Shown: one piece after another, positions 15,200 through 25,995 of the stretch
How positions within the stretch are numbered: position 1 is the stretch's first letter
Layout: each line of letters begins with the position of its first letter
Origin: an uncultured Eubacterium sp.
GTDB taxonomy: Bacteria; Bacillota; Clostridia; Lachnospirales; Lachnospiraceae
Direction of reading: 5' to 3'
NCBI GenBank assembly: GCA_945910225.1
Contig: CAMDYG010000015.1
Coordinates: 1-58,350, forward strand
DNA: 58,350 nt
Position numbers and translations under genes: made by a program
Notes under the pieces: model-generated
What the model was told of the DNA's origin: nothing
The model's input: only the letters and a program-made list of their open reading frames with translations
Database searches by the model: none

Positions 15200-17827
15200 T
15201 TATTTCTCTTCTGCAATAGCAGCCTGAGCTGCTGCAAGTCTTGCAATAGGTACTCTGAATGGTGAGCAGCTCACATAATCAAGACCGATCTTGTGGCAGA
15301 ATGCAACTGATGAAGGATCTCCACCATGCTCTCCGCAGATACCAATATGAAGATTAGGATTAACTGGTCTTCCAAGCTTTATTGTCATCTCCATAAGCTT
15401 ACCAACACCATTCTGGTCAAGCTTTGCAAATGGATCATTCTCAAATATCTTAGAATCATAATAAGCGCTAAGGAACTTACCGGCATCATCTCTTGAGAAA
15501 CCGAATGTCATCTGTGTAAGATCATTAGTACCGAAACAGAAGAAATCTGCTTCCTTGGCAATCTCATCAGCGGTAAGTGCTGCTCTTGGAATCTCTATCA
15601 TTGTGCCAACCTCATATTCAAGGTCGATTCCTGCTGCCTTAATCTCCTCATCTGCTGTCTCAACAACAATTTTCTTTACATACTTTAATTCCTTAACCTC
15701 ACAGATAAGAGGAATCATTATCTCTGGCTTAACATTCCAGTCCGGATGCGCCTTCTTGACATTGATTGCTGCTCTGATTACAGCTTTTGTCTGCATCTTT
15801 GCAATCTCAGGATATGTTACTGCCAAACGGCATCCTCTGTGTCCCATCATAGGATTAAATTCATGGAGACTTGCAATGATATTCTTAATAGTCTCTACTG
15901 ACTTGCCCTGTGCATCAGCTAACTTCTTAATATCCTCTTCCTCAGTAGGAACGAATTCATGAAGAGGTGGATCAAGGAATCTTATTGTTACAGGATTACC
16001 CTCAAGAGCCTCATAAAGAGCTTCAAAATCTCCCTGCTGATATGGCAAGATTTTATCGAGCGCTGCCTCTCTTTCTTCTACAGTATCAGAACATATCATT
16101 TCTCTGAATGCGGCAATTCTGTCTTCTTCAAAGAACATATGCTCAGTACGGCAAAGTCCGATACCTTCTGCACCAAGCTCTCTCGCTTTCTTGGCATCCT
16201 TAGGAGTATCAGCATTGGTACGAACCTTTAACTTTCTGTACTTATCTGCCCACTCCATAACTCTTCCGAACTCTCCTGCAATCTTGGCATCAACTGTAGG
16301 AATCTGTCCGTCATATATATTACCAGTTGTACCATCAATAGAGATGTAATCTCCTTCATGATATTCCTTACCTGCAAGTGTGAACTTCTTATTCTCCTCA
16401 TCCATGGCAATGTCTCCGCATCCAGATACACAGCATGTTCCCATACCTCTCGCAACAACAGCTGCATGGCTTGTCATACCGCCTCTTACAGTGAGGATAC
16501 CCTGTGAAGCCTTCATACCTGTGATATCTTCCGGTGAAGTCTCAAGTCGTACAAGAACAACCTTCTCTCCTCTTGCGTTCCATGCTTCTGCATCCTCCGC
16601 AGAGAATACAATCTTACCGCAGGCAGCTCCCGGAGATGCTCCAAGTCCTCTTCCTGCCGGTGTTGCAGCCTTAAGTGCAGCCGCATCAAACTGTGGATGA
16701 AGAAGTGTATCAAGATTACGAGGATCAATCATCGCAACTGCTTCCTTCTCTGTTCTCATCCCCTCATCAACAAGATCGCATGCAATCTTTAAAGCTGCCT
16801 GTGCTGTTCTCTTACCATTACGGGTCTGTAACATGAATAACTTACCATGTTCTACAGTGAATTCCATATCCTGCATATCTCTGTAATGTTCTTCCAGAGT
16901 TGCACACACCTTCTTAAACTGTTCAAATGCTTCAGGGAACTTCTCACTCATCTCTGAAATATGCATAGGAGTTCTCACTCCGGCAACAACATCTTCGCCC
17001 TGTGCGTTAGTGAGGAATTCTCCAAAAAGTCCCTTTGCTCCTGTAGCCGGGTCTCTTGTAAATGCAACACCTGTTCCGCAGTCATCGCCCATATTACCGA
17101 ATGCCATAGACTGAACATTAACTGCTGTTCCCCATGAATAAGGAATATCATTATCTCTTCTGTAAACATTAGCTCTTGGGTTGTCCCATGAACGGAATAC
17201 AGCCTTAATAGCACCATAGAGCTGTTCCTTAGGATCATCCGGGAAGTCACTTCCAATCTTCGCCTTGTACTCAGCCTTAAACTGTGTTGCAAGTTCCTTA
17301 AGGTCATCAGCAGTAAGGTCAACATCCAGCTTAACTCCTCTGTCAGCCTTCATCTTATCGATTAATTCCTCAAAGTACTTCTTACCAACTTCCATAACAA
17401 CGTCGGAATACATCTGGATAAATCTTCTGTAGCAGTCCCATGCCCATCTTGGATTACCAGATTTCTCTGCAATTACATTAACAACATCTTCATTAAGTCC
17501 AAGATTCAGAATAGTATCCATCATACCTGGCATAGAAGCTCTCGCACCTGAACGTACTGAAACCAGAAGTGGATTTTCCTTATCTCCAAACTTCTTGCCT
17601 GTAATCTGCTCCATCTTTTCAATGTGCTCATTAATCTGTCCCATGATCTCGTCATTGATCTCTCTACCATCCTCGTAATACTGGGTACAAGCTTCTGTTG
17701 TAATAGTAAATCCCTGTGGAACAGGAAGACCTATATTAGTCATCTCTGCCAGATTAGCCCCCTTACCGCCAAGAAGCTCACGCATATCTGCATTACCCTC
17801 TGTGAACAAATACACCCATTTCTTCAT
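15200..17827 (-). CDS. ppdK: Pyruvate, phosphate dikinase
   Basis: Interconverts pyruvate + ATP + phosphate with phosphoenolpyruvate + AMP + pyrophosphate, as in clostridial glycolysis. At 875 aa the length is that of the family. It has the N-terminal nucleotide-binding domain (LLGGKGANLAEMTNIGLPVP at about 20-39), the swivelling phosphohistidine domain with GGMTSHAAVVARGMG (catalytic His454) and the TIM-barrel PEP domain with LCRTEHMFFE and CGEHGGDP near the end. GGAGG precedes ATG 17827. It is transcribed alone from a near-consensus promoter. Confidence 0.98.
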   Translation of the reverse strand: MKKWVYLFTEGNADMRELLGGKGANLAEMTNIGLPVPQGFTITTEACTQYYEDGREINDEIMGQINEHIEKMEQITGKKFGDKENPLLVSVRSGARASMPGMMDTILNLGLNEDVVNVIAEKSGNPRWAWDCYRRFIQMYSDVVMEVGKKYFEELIDKMKADRGVKLDVDLTADDLKELATQFKAEYKAKIGSDFPDDPKEQLYGAIKAVFRSWDNPRANVYRRDNDIPYSWGTAVNVQSMAFGNMGDDCGTGVAFTRDPATGAKGLFGEFLTNAQGEDVVAGVRTPMHISEMSEKFPEAFEQFKKVCATLEEHYRDMQDMEFTVEHGKLFMLQTRNGKRTAQAALKIACDLVDEGMRTEKEAVAMIDPRNLDTLLHPQFDAAALKAATPAGRGLGASPGAACGKIVFSAEDAEAWNARGEKVVLVRLETSPEDITGMKASQGILTVRGGMTSHAAVVARGMGTCCVSGCGDIAMDEENKKFTLAGKEYHEGDYISIDGTTGNIYDGQIPTVDAKIAGEFGRVMEWADKYRKLKVRTNADTPKDAKKARELGAEGIGLCRTEHMFFEEDRIAAFREMICSDTVEEREAALDKILPYQQGDFEALYEALEGNPVTIRFLDPPLHEFVPTEEEDIKKLADAQGKSVETIKNIIASLHEFNPMMGHRGCRLAVTYPEIAKMQTKAVIRAAINVKKAHPDWNVKPEIMIPLICEVKELKYVKKIVVETADEEIKAAGIDLEYEVGTMIEIPRAALTADEIAKEADFFCFGTNDLTQMTFGFSRDDAGKFLSAYYDSKIFENDPFAKLDQNGVGKLMEMTIKLGRPVNPNLHIGICGEHGGDPSSVAFCHKIGLDYVSCSPFRVPIARLAAAQAAIAEEK

Positions 17828-17889
17828 AACAAAACCTCCATATTTCGTATTCAGTTATTCACGCTGTCCATTACTATTAGCTTGTTAAA

Positions 17890-17918
17890 ATTATAACATC
17901 TTAATCGTTTTCGTGCAA
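17890..17918 (-). promoter_or_regulatory. Promoter of ppdK
   Basis: -35 TTGCAC (17913-17918), 17-base spacer, -10 TATAAT (17890-17895) on the minus strand, about 60 bases before the start codon. Confidence 0.82.
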
Positions 17919-18067
17919 CAACAAATGTATTAATTTTAATACAATTTTATATACAAGCCTTACATTTACATAATATGTCATTTGTGGGAGAATATTCATG
18001 CTGTTTGAAATGTATCAGCATCAATACTGGTGCCGTTCCAAAAACATAATAAAAGGAGGACTTTTCT

Positions 18068-18247
18068 ATGACTTCTATGCCTAAAGATCCAGTTATGCTT
18101 CTTAGCTTTATCAACACACAGCTTCGTGATAACTACAATACATTAGAGGAATTATGCCATTCATACATGGTATCCGAGAAAGATATAACTGATAATTTAA
18201 AGACTATTAATTACGAATACAATAGTGAAAAGAACCAGTTTGTTTAG
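18068..18247 (+). CDS. DUF4250 family small protein (59 aa)
   Basis: Start ATG 18068 has a strong AAAAGGAGGA site. The sequence (PKDPVMLLSFINTQLRD near the start, ending NYEYNSEKNQFV) matches the DUF4250 family, which is common in Clostridia and Bacteroidia. The function is unknown. The core looks like a helix-turn-helix (TLEELCHSYMVSEKDITDNL), so DNA binding is possible but unproven. It is a lone plus-strand gene between minus-strand ppdK and clpB. Confidence 0.85.
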   Translation: MTSMPKDPVMLLSFINTQLRDNYNTLEELCHSYMVSEKDITDNLKTINYEYNSEKNQFV

Positions 18248-18282
18248 ATTTAGAATAGAAATGAAGAAACTGCCGGACCGAA

Positions 18283-18329
18283 TAAAAAACAGGTGTAATA
18301 TATAAGTCTTCCTTATACATTACACCTGT
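18283..18329 (-). terminator. Terminator after clpB
   Basis: Stem ACAGGTGTAAT..TATAA with a six-base loop, followed on the minus strand by TTTTTTA. The same hairpin sits after the plus-strand DUF4250 gene and may help stop that transcript, although no T run follows on that side. Confidence 0.82.
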
Positions 18330-18372
18330 CATACTTAATTCTTTATCACCATAATCCGATTATCCTGGTGGC

Positions 18373-20970
18373 TTACTTCTGTCTCGCAGCGGCTCTGGCT
18401 GTCAGCTTTCCATCTACAAGATCAATAACAATATCATCACCTGTATTGATATTGCCTGCCAGTATTAACTTGGCTGCCAGTGTTTCCACTGTCTTCTGGA
18501 CATATCTCTTAAGTGGTCTTGCACCATACATTGGGTCAAATCCGTTCTCAACAATAAAGTCCTTGGCTGCATCTGTAAGAACAATCTCAAGCTCCTTATC
18601 TGCAAGTCTCTTGTTAACATCTGCAACTAAAAGATTAATGATATTGCTGATATTATCCTTAGTAAGAGGCTTGAACATAATTATCTCATCAAGACGATTA
18701 AGGAATTCTGGTCTGAAATGATTCTTTAAATCACCCATAACAGCTTCCTCTGCCTCTGGCTTAATTGAACCATCCGGATTAATACCTTCAAGCAGATATG
18801 AAGAACCAATGTTACTTGTCATTATGATTATAGTGTTCTTGAAATCCACAGTTCTTCCCTGTGAATCTGTGATACGGCCATCATCAAGTACCTGTAAGAG
18901 AACATTGAATACATCTGGATGTGCCTTCTCAACCTCATCAAAAAGAACAACTGAATATGGTTTTCTTCTTACAGCTTCTGTAAGCTGTCCACCTTCATCA
19001 TAACCTACATATCCTGGAGGCGCTCCGATAAGTCTGGATACGGAATACTTCTCCATGTACTCGGACATATCAAGTCTTACTATATTAGATTCATCATCAA
19101 ACAGACTCTCAGCCAGTGCCTTTGCAAGCTCTGTCTTACCTACACCTGTAGGTCCTAAGAACAGGAATGAACCAATTGGCTTAGTCGGATCTTTAATACC
19201 AGCCTTAGACCTTATGATTGCTTCTGTTACCTTAGTAACGCCTTCGTCCTGACCAATAACTCTCTTGTGAAGCTGTTCATCAAGATTAAGAGTTTTCTGT
19301 CTCTCAGACTCACTTAACTTGCTAACCGGAATACCAGTCCATCTTGATATAATCTTGGCAATCTCTTCCTCAGTAACACTTTCATGGACAAGGCTCATAT
19401 CTCTGTTACTTGACTTCTTCTCAGCTTCTTCCAAAGCCTTCTGTGCCTGTGGAAGCTTGCCATACTGAAGTTCTGCTGCCTTATTAAGATCATATTCTCT
19501 CTTAGCCTGTGCTATCTGGGTATTAATCTGGTCAATCTCTTCCTTTAACTTGCTTACCTGGTCAACAGAAGATTTCTCGCTGTCCCATTTAGCTTTCTGT
19601 ATATTAAAATCAGACCTTAATTCAGATAATTCCTTCTGTAATGCATCAAGTCTTTCTTTACTGAGGTTATCTGTCTCTTTCTTAAGAGCAGCCTCCTCAA
19701 TCTCAAGCTGCATAATCTTTCTTTTCTTCTCATCAAGTTCGGCAGGCATTGAATCAAGTTCAGTCTTAATCATTGCACATGCCTCATCTACAAGGTCAAT
19801 AGCCTTATCTGGCAGGAATCTGTCTGAAATATATCTGTCTGACAAAGTAGCTGCACTTACAAGTGCGCCATCTGTAATCTTAACTCCATGGAACACTTCA
19901 TATCTATCCTTAAGACCTCTAAGGATTGAGATAGTATCCTCAACTGTAGGCTCATCAACCATAACCGGCTGGAATCGTCTTTCAAGTGCCGGGTCTTTCT
20001 CAATATACTCTCTATGCTCATCAAGAGTTGTAGCACCTATACAATGAAGTTCACCACGGGCAAGCATAGGCTTTAACATATTGCCTGCGTCCATAGCACC
20101 TTCTGTCTTACCTGCACCGACAATAGTGTGAATCTCATCAATAAACAGGATTATCTGTCCTTCAGATTTCTTAACCTCGTCAAGTACAGCCTTAAGTCTT
20201 TCCTCGAATTCACCACGATACTTTGCACCTGCAACAAGTGCACCCATATCCAGTGCGAAAAGCTTCTTATCCTTTAATCCTTCTGGAACATCTCCCCTTA
20301 CAATTCTCTGTGCAAGTCCTTCAACAACTGCTGTTTTACCAACACCTGGCTCACCGATAAGAACGGGATTATTCTTCGTCTTACGGGAAAGGATTCTTAT
20401 TACATTTCTGATTTCATTATCCCTGCCGATAACCGGGTCAAGCTTTCCGTCCTTAGCTCTTTCTACAAGGTCTGTAGCATATTTGCTGAGAGTATCATAG
20501 GTTGCCTCCGGATTATCCGAAGTAACACTCTGGTTGCCTCTTACTGTGGCAAGTGCTGACAGGAATGATTCCCTGTTAATTCCATATGTCTTAAAAAGCT
20601 GCTTTATGCCCTTGTTAGGTGCTGCAATCATCGCAAGCATAAGATGCTCAACAGAAACATATGCATCCCCCATTCTCTTTGCTTCATCTTCTGCATTTAC
20701 TAAAACCTTATTAAGATCATTGCTTACATAAAGCTGTACATTTCCTGAAACCTTATTCTTCTGGCTAAGCAGAGTCTCAATATTCTTAATAAATGTGTCC
20801 TTATCGATTCCCATCTTCTCTATCAGGCTCGCGATAAGACTATCTTCTATAGTTAAGAGACTGTACAGAAAATGTTCCTGATCAATCTCCTGATTACCAT
20901 AATCGTAGGCAATCTTCTCGCACTGGTTAACAGCCTCAATAGACTTCTGTGTAAATTTATTAATGTTCAT
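18373..20970 (-). CDS. clpB: ATP-dependent disaggregase ClpB
   Basis: An Hsp100 chaperone that pulls proteins out of aggregates together with DnaK. The 865-aa protein has the Clp N-terminal repeats (1 to about 145), AAA-1 with GEPGVGKT, a coiled-coil middle domain (about 400-520) that marks ClpB rather than ClpA/C, AAA-2 with GPTGVGKT and the C-terminal D2 domain. Two Walker B motifs (ILFIDE, VVLFDE) are present. GGAGG precedes ATG 20970. A CIRCE operator over the promoter shows HrcA heat-shock control. Confidence 0.97.
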   Translation of the reverse strand: MNINKFTQKSIEAVNQCEKIAYDYGNQEIDQEHFLYSLLTIEDSLIASLIEKMGIDKDTFIKNIETLLSQKNKVSGNVQLYVSNDLNKVLVNAEDEAKRMGDAYVSVEHLMLAMIAAPNKGIKQLFKTYGINRESFLSALATVRGNQSVTSDNPEATYDTLSKYATDLVERAKDGKLDPVIGRDNEIRNVIRILSRKTKNNPVLIGEPGVGKTAVVEGLAQRIVRGDVPEGLKDKKLFALDMGALVAGAKYRGEFEERLKAVLDEVKKSEGQIILFIDEIHTIVGAGKTEGAMDAGNMLKPMLARGELHCIGATTLDEHREYIEKDPALERRFQPVMVDEPTVEDTISILRGLKDRYEVFHGVKITDGALVSAATLSDRYISDRFLPDKAIDLVDEACAMIKTELDSMPAELDEKKRKIMQLEIEEAALKKETDNLSKERLDALQKELSELRSDFNIQKAKWDSEKSSVDQVSKLKEEIDQINTQIAQAKREYDLNKAAELQYGKLPQAQKALEEAEKKSSNRDMSLVHESVTEEEIAKIISRWTGIPVSKLSESERQKTLNLDEQLHKRVIGQDEGVTKVTEAIIRSKAGIKDPTKPIGSFLFLGPTGVGKTELAKALAESLFDDESNIVRLDMSEYMEKYSVSRLIGAPPGYVGYDEGGQLTEAVRRKPYSVVLFDEVEKAHPDVFNVLLQVLDDGRITDSQGRTVDFKNTIIIMTSNIGSSYLLEGINPDGSIKPEAEEAVMGDLKNHFRPEFLNRLDEIIMFKPLTKDNISNIINLLVADVNKRLADKELEIVLTDAAKDFIVENGFDPMYGARPLKRYVQKTVETLAAKLILAGNINTGDDIVIDLVDGKLTARAAARQK

Positions 20971-21042
20971 ACGATTACCTCCTTCTATTACAATGAATGC
21001 TTAACTTCACTGTTTATCTATTGTTTTCCTCTTACAATTGAT

Positions 21043-21071
21043 GTTATACATCTCATTGTTAGCACTGTCAA
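21043..21071 (-). promoter_or_regulatory. Promoter of clpB
   Basis: -35 TTGACA (21066-21071), 17-base spacer, -10 TATAAC (21043-21048) on the minus strand. The -35 box lies inside the CIRCE element. Confidence 0.88.
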
Positions 21072-21085
21072 GAGATGAGTGCTAA
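21059..21085. promoter_or_regulatory. CIRCE operator (HrcA site)
   Basis: TTAGCACTG-N9-GAGTGCTAA differs from the CIRCE consensus by a single base in one arm. It overlaps the clpB -35 box, so bound HrcA would block RNA polymerase. Confidence 0.93.
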
Positions 21086-21093
21086 TGATTTTA

Positions 21094-21130
21094 TTAAAAA
21101 AATATAAAGCCAGCAAAATACTGACTTCTT
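21094..21130 (-). terminator. Weak terminator after glycerate kinase
   Basis: On the minus strand AGTCAG-TATTTTG-CTGGCT forms a six-pair stem followed by TTATATTTTTTTA. It separates the kinase gene from the clpB promoter. Confidence 0.6.
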
Positions 21131-21144
21131 CATTACATGCATCC

Positions 21145-22380
21145 TCAAACACCTATTAATAACACAGAAACATCATTAACATTTGTTCCTGTTGGACCTG
21201 TTATGATAAGTCCATCTGTTAATCTGAGTGCATTATAAGCGTCATTATTCTTAAGTACGTCAAATATATCTATGCTATTATTTTTCAGGACATTTGCAGT
21301 ATCGCCATCGCAATATCCACCAGCGGCATCAGTTGGTCCGTCCGTTCCATCACTGCCTATGCTGAATACAGCAACATCTGGCATATCTTTTATTCCATCT
21401 GCTGCCGATAATGCAATCTCCTGATTTCTTCCTCCTTTACCATGACCTGTAATATTAACTATCGTCTCTCCACCAGCTATATATGCAAGTTTCTTATCAC
21501 TCTTATAATATGTTTTTGCAATTGATGCAAGAAAGCTTCCTGCTTCTTTTGCCTCACAACATAACTGATCCGTAAGTATTACTGGCTGATATCCATATTT
21601 TAAACATTCTGATGCAACAACTTTGCATAATTCACGTACACTTCCGTTAATATATGTTGTAACATTATTAAGCTGCTTTGGCGTTTCTGTATCCATTAAT
21701 TTTCTGGCGTCTTCGCTAAGTTTAATATTATATTTATCCACAATATGCCTTGCTTCTTCGCAAGTTGACAAATCCGCACATGCCGGACCTGATGCTATCA
21801 TATCCAGCGGATCTCCAAGTATATCCGATAACACTATTGACACAACCTGCGCAGGCTCGCACATTTTAGCAAATCTTCCACCCTTTACTTCCGATAAACG
21901 TTTTCTTATTGTGTTTATTTCAACAATATCTGCGCCACATACAAGTAACTGATTAGTTATATCCTGTAATTCTTTTTCTGTAATCTGAGGCTTTTCAAAT
22001 AATGCACTTCCACCACCTGACAAAAGAAACAGAACTGTATCACCTTCCGAAAGATTCCCCACCATATCAATTACCTTCTGCGTTGCTATGAATGAATTCA
22101 CATCTGGCACAGGATGACCCGCTTCAAAACATTCTATATTCTTAATAGGAGCTTTTACATGTCCATACTTTGTTATTACAATTCCCTTATTTATTCTCTC
22201 GCCCAGGCAATCACTGGCTGCATTAGCCATCTGCCATGCTGCTTTTCCTACTGACACAAGAATAACTTTCCCCTCAAATTCAATATTATCAAGTGTCTTT
22301 CTGACTGCCTCATCAGGGAGGACTCGCTTTATTGTCTCATTAATTATATTATCTGCAATCATTCTTAGTTCTTTATTCAT
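21145..22380 (-). CDS. Glycerate 2-kinase (MOFRL family)
   Basis: Phosphorylates D-glycerate to 2-phosphoglycerate. The N-terminal part has VGKAAWQMANAA and LLSGGGSALFEKP (nucleotide and substrate loops), and the C-terminal MOFRL domain has IAGGETIVNITGHGKGGRNQE and GSDGTDGPTDAAGG. The length (411 aa) fits the family (GckA/TtuD/GarK-like). I chose ATG 22380 because GAAGGAG lies before it; the longer frame to 22479 has an untypical AT-rich N-terminus and no ribosome site. It is transcribed alone; no glycerate uptake gene is near. Confidence 0.92.
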   Translation of the reverse strand: MNKELRMIADNIINETIKRVLPDEAVRKTLDNIEFEGKVILVSVGKAAWQMANAASDCLGERINKGIVITKYGHVKAPIKNIECFEAGHPVPDVNSFIATQKVIDMVGNLSEGDTVLFLLSGGGSALFEKPQITEKELQDITNQLLVCGADIVEINTIRKRLSEVKGGRFAKMCEPAQVVSIVLSDILGDPLDMIASGPACADLSTCEEARHIVDKYNIKLSEDARKLMDTETPKQLNNVTTYINGSVRELCKVVASECLKYGYQPVILTDQLCCEAKEAGSFLASIAKTYYKSDKKLAYIAGGETIVNITGHGKGGRNQEIALSAADGIKDMPDVAVFSIGSDGTDGPTDAAGGYCDGDTANVLKNNSIDIFDVLKNNDAYNALRLTDGLIITGPTGTNVNDVSVLLIGV

Positions 22381-22564
22381 AAGTTTCTCCTTCAACATAA
22401 TCTGCTGATTTACTATTCTGAAAAATATAATAAGCGTTCCTCTATTAAATTCAAGTAGATAAATATTATTTTTCTGCATTTTTTATTTACCTTTGTAATA
22501 TTTATACCTTTTTTCCATGAAAATATGTTATTATATAGAAAAACAGATTCGGGGTAATTATATA

Positions 22565-24208
22565 ATGAAACAATCAGAAAGATGTAATATAGATATTCGA
22601 CAGATATGTTCATTGCTGCTGTTAATGATAATAACTGTCCTGACTATATATCTATATAATACAACTCAGTTTAAAAGCCTTGGCTTTGACAACGATTCTC
22701 TTTCAGTTATAAAAGATAATTTTACACTTATATACAATTCAAAAGAAAAAAATGTTTCACTTCCTTTTAACCTTAATGAAAAATCATACGATATTGTTAT
22801 TCAGAGACATTTTTCAAAGGACGAACTTTCTGGTGGATATATATCTTTCTATGCCTATAATCCGGCATGCAATATATATATAAACAACCAGCTTATACTA
22901 CATGAAGACTCTTCCTATGATACTCTGAATCTCGCAAATCCTTCACACTGGTATTGTTTTGAAGTTCCTGATGGAGATTTTGACCTGACAATTAATATGC
23001 ACAACAATTTAAAGTTAAGCACCATATTTGAATTATACAGTGGTTCAAAAAGCGCAATACTTTTCAACATCATTAAAAAAAATGTTCTTTCAATTGTACT
23101 GAGTTTTATTACAATAATTATTGGTGCTGGTCTTGTTATTGGTTCTGTTTTTATAAAAGGAAAACTTTCCAACAGATTGCGCTGGCTTGGAATTACATCC
23201 ATTGATAGTGCCATATGGGTTTATTCTTTATCGGATTCTTCCCAGTTAATTATTAATAAGACTTCTGTTATAGCTTTACTTGGATATTGTTCTTTCTTTA
23301 TGCTGCCTTTACTTGTAACCGGATTTTTGCTAACATATGACGCCTTTAAAAATATGGTATTTGTCCGGATATTTTACTGGTCTGAATTTGCAGCTATAGT
23401 AATCATATTCATGATGCAATTTCTAAATATAATACAATGGACTGATCTGCTTATCGTTGTACACATAGAAGTAATAACTATAATTCTGGTTATCCTTATA
23501 AGCTTCATAAGAAACATAAGGCACAAAATTTCTGATGATAACAGCATATATTGTGCGCTTATTATTATTGGTGCATTTATTTTTACAGATATCGCAAGAT
23601 ATTATATTTCAAAGCCTGCAGATGGAATGATTAAATATTCAACATATGGATTAATAATTCTGTTAATGTACCTTACTTATTCCGTTATTCATATGATTAC
23701 CAAAAGTTCTCTTCAGGAAGCCAAGAATGCAGTTTATCGCGAACTTGCATTTAAAGATGCCATGACTCAGCTTGAGAACCGTTCTGCGTATGAACTTAAA
23801 ATTACTGAATTAAGAAATAATAATTGTTCTTCCGGATTTATACTAATAGCCGATCTTAATAATCTTAAATTAATTAATGACAGCTATGGACATCAATTTG
23901 GAGATGATGCAATAACCAGAACTGCTTCTCTTCTGCTCAGATTTTTTTCAGATTGTGCTCATTGCTATAGGACTGGCGGTGATGAATTCTGCATTATTTC
24001 AGATAAACACTCTGATAAAGAACTAAATCATGTGATTAGTGACTTTCAGAATGCAGCTAAAGATGAAGAAGCATTGCTAAGTTATCCATATTCAATAGCT
24101 ATCGGTTATGGCAATATCAATGCAGATGGCATTGATGAATGTATCAAATCTGTAGATGCCGCCATGTACAAAAACAAATATGACAGTAAAAAGGGACGTG
24201 CAGATTAA
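22565..24208 (+). CDS. Membrane diguanylate cyclase with 7TMR-DISM-like sensor
   Basis: Makes cyclic di-GMP from two GTP. The 547-aa protein has an N-terminal membrane helix, an extracellular beta-sandwich-like region (about 40-160), about seven membrane helices (about 165-390) and a C-terminal GGDEF domain. This resembles the 7TMR-DISM receptor architecture. The active-site GGDEF motif is intact (471-475, in RTGGDEFCII), as are the upstream metal/substrate residues (IADLNNLKLINDSYGHQFGD). I see no RxxD feedback site before it. ATG 22565 fits better than ATG 22517, which lies within promoter-like sequence, but its ribosome site (GGGG) is modest. It could supply the ligand of the hlyB riboswitch. 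Confidence 0.9.
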   Translation: MKQSERCNIDIRQICSLLLLMIITVLTIYLYNTTQFKSLGFDNDSLSVIKDNFTLIYNSKEKNVSLPFNLNEKSYDIVIQRHFSKDELSGGYISFYAYNPACNIYINNQLILHEDSSYDTLNLANPSHWYCFEVPDGDFDLTINMHNNLKLSTIFELYSGSKSAILFNIIKKNVLSIVLSFITIIIGAGLVIGSVFIKGKLSNRLRWLGITSIDSAIWVYSLSDSSQLIINKTSVIALLGYCSFFMLPLLVTGFLLTYDAFKNMVFVRIFYWSEFAAIVIIFMMQFLNIIQWTDLLIVVHIEVITIILVILISFIRNIRHKISDDNSIYCALIIIGAFIFTDIARYYISKPADGMIKYSTYGLIILLMYLTYSVIHMITKSSLQEAKNAVYRELAFKDAMTQLENRSAYELKITELRNNNCSSGFILIADLNNLKLINDSYGHQFGDDAITRTASLLLRFFSDCAHCYRTGGDEFCIISDKHSDKELNHVISDFQNAAKDEEALLSYPYSIAIGYGNINADGIDECIKSVDAAMYKNKYDSKKGRAD

Positions 24209-24278
24209 TAATATTGAATAAATCAGACATTTCAGGTTCATAATTATTACTATAATTTCAAACATAAAGGAGAATTTT

Positions 24279-25952
24279 ATGAGTAATAATATGGATCTGG
24301 AATATGATATGTTCTGTTACCAGTGTGAACAGACTGCTGGTGGAAAAGGCTGCACCAAGCTTGGTGTATGTGGAAAAACTCCCGAAATAGCTAATCTTCA
24401 GGATTTACTTATTTATCAGTTAAAAGGAATCAGCTTTTATGCAAAACATCTTTTAGATTCTGGACTTAATATTGATAAAAGCATTGTAAGTTTTATTGAA
24501 AACTGTCTCTTTACAACTCTTACCAATGTTAATTTTAATGTGGATGACCATATCCACCTTCTTAAACAATCCCGTGATATTAAGAACAGCCTCAAAAATA
24601 TGGTAGGCATAACCGATTACGTCACTCCCGCTGCTGCATATGAACTACCCGAAACAAAAGCAGATATGCTTCGTGACGCACCAATTGCAGGCATAATGTA
24701 TGATAAGGGATTAGACCCTGATATCCGTTCTTTAAGACAGACAATTCTTTATGGGCTTAAAGGAATAAGTGCCTATAGCCATCAGGCAAGAGAGCTTTCC
24801 TATTACAGTGACAATGTCGATAATTTCTATATCACGGCACTTGAAGCAATTACCGACAACACACTTACTGTAGAGGAACTTATCCGTCTTACACTTAAAA
24901 CCGGAGATATGGCTATTGAAATTATGAAAAAGCTTGATGAAGCAAATACCACTATATATGGCAATCCAACACCACACTCAGTTAATGTCCATATTAAAAA
25001 AGGTCCGTTTATTATTGTATCTGGTCATGATCTTAAAGATCTTGAAATGCTATTAAAGCAGACCGAGGGGCTTGGTATTAATATATATACCCATGGAGAA
25101 ATGCTCCCCTCTCATGGTTATGATGGTCTTAAAAAATATGCACATCTTGTTGGTAACTTTGGTGGAGCATGGCAGGATCAGCAGAAACAGTTTGATAATC
25201 TTCCCGGCTGTATTTTAATGACTACCAACTGTCTTATGCGCCCAAGAGACACCTATAAAGACAGAATATATTCCACTAATGTTGTTGGCTGGGATGGAAT
25301 CAAATATATAGAAAAAAAGGCTGACGGAGAAAAAGATTTTTCTGAGATCATAAATCAATCTCTTGAACTCGGAGGGTTCACTGAAGATCAGGAAGTTAAA
25401 GAAATTCTTGTAGGCTTTGGACATGAATCTGTGCTTTCACATGCCAGCGAACTAGTTGAGGGTGTAAAATCAAAACAGATAAGACATTTCTTCCTCATAG
25501 GCGGCTGTGACGGTGCAAGACCAGGCAGAAGCTACTTTACTGATTTTGCAACAATGGTTCCTGATGACTGCATGATTCTTACTCTGGCATGTGGTAAATA
25601 TCGTTTTAACAAGCTTGATTTCGGTACTGTTGCCGGTCTTCCAAGACTTCTTGATATTGGTCAATGCAATGATGTGTATTCTGCAATTCTTATTGCAAAC
25701 GCTCTTGCCGATGCATTCAATACAGACGTTAATAGTCTTCCATTATCACTTATTGTTTCGTGGTATGAACAGAAAGCTGTAGCTGACCTTCTTGCACTGT
25801 TAAGTCTCGGCATCAAAAAGATATATCTGGGACCTACCCTGCCGGCATTCATAAGTCCAAATGTATTACAATATCTTGTTGACACATTTCAGTTACAGCT
25901 TATAAGCAACCCTGAAGATGATATCAAAACATGTCTTGGACAGGCTGTTTAA
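24279..25952 (+). CDS. hcp: Hydroxylamine reductase / hybrid cluster protein
   Basis: An iron-sulfur-oxygen enzyme of anaerobes that reduces hydroxylamine or nitric oxide and protects against nitrosative stress. The 557-aa protein has the N-terminal cluster cysteines (CYQCEQTAGGKGC, then GVCGK) and the hybrid-cluster residues in the C-terminal half (GHE at GFGHESVLSH, GGCDGARPGRSYF and TLACGKYRFN). The short Cys spacing is the form found in strict anaerobes (class I). GGAG precedes ATG 24279. Confidence 0.97.
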   Translation: MSNNMDLEYDMFCYQCEQTAGGKGCTKLGVCGKTPEIANLQDLLIYQLKGISFYAKHLLDSGLNIDKSIVSFIENCLFTTLTNVNFNVDDHIHLLKQSRDIKNSLKNMVGITDYVTPAAAYELPETKADMLRDAPIAGIMYDKGLDPDIRSLRQTILYGLKGISAYSHQARELSYYSDNVDNFYITALEAITDNTLTVEELIRLTLKTGDMAIEIMKKLDEANTTIYGNPTPHSVNVHIKKGPFIIVSGHDLKDLEMLLKQTEGLGINIYTHGEMLPSHGYDGLKKYAHLVGNFGGAWQDQQKQFDNLPGCILMTTNCLMRPRDTYKDRIYSTNVVGWDGIKYIEKKADGEKDFSEIINQSLELGGFTEDQEVKEILVGFGHESVLSHASELVEGVKSKQIRHFFLIGGCDGARPGRSYFTDFATMVPDDCMILTLACGKYRFNKLDFGTVAGLPRLLDIGQCNDVYSAILIANALADAFNTDVNSLPLSLIVSWYEQKAVADLLALLSLGIKKIYLGPTLPAFISPNVLQYLVDTFQLQLISNPEDDIKTCLGQAV

Positions 25953-25995
25953 TACATCTTCATATAATTTGCGGTGCCCTTATAAACTAAACGAA

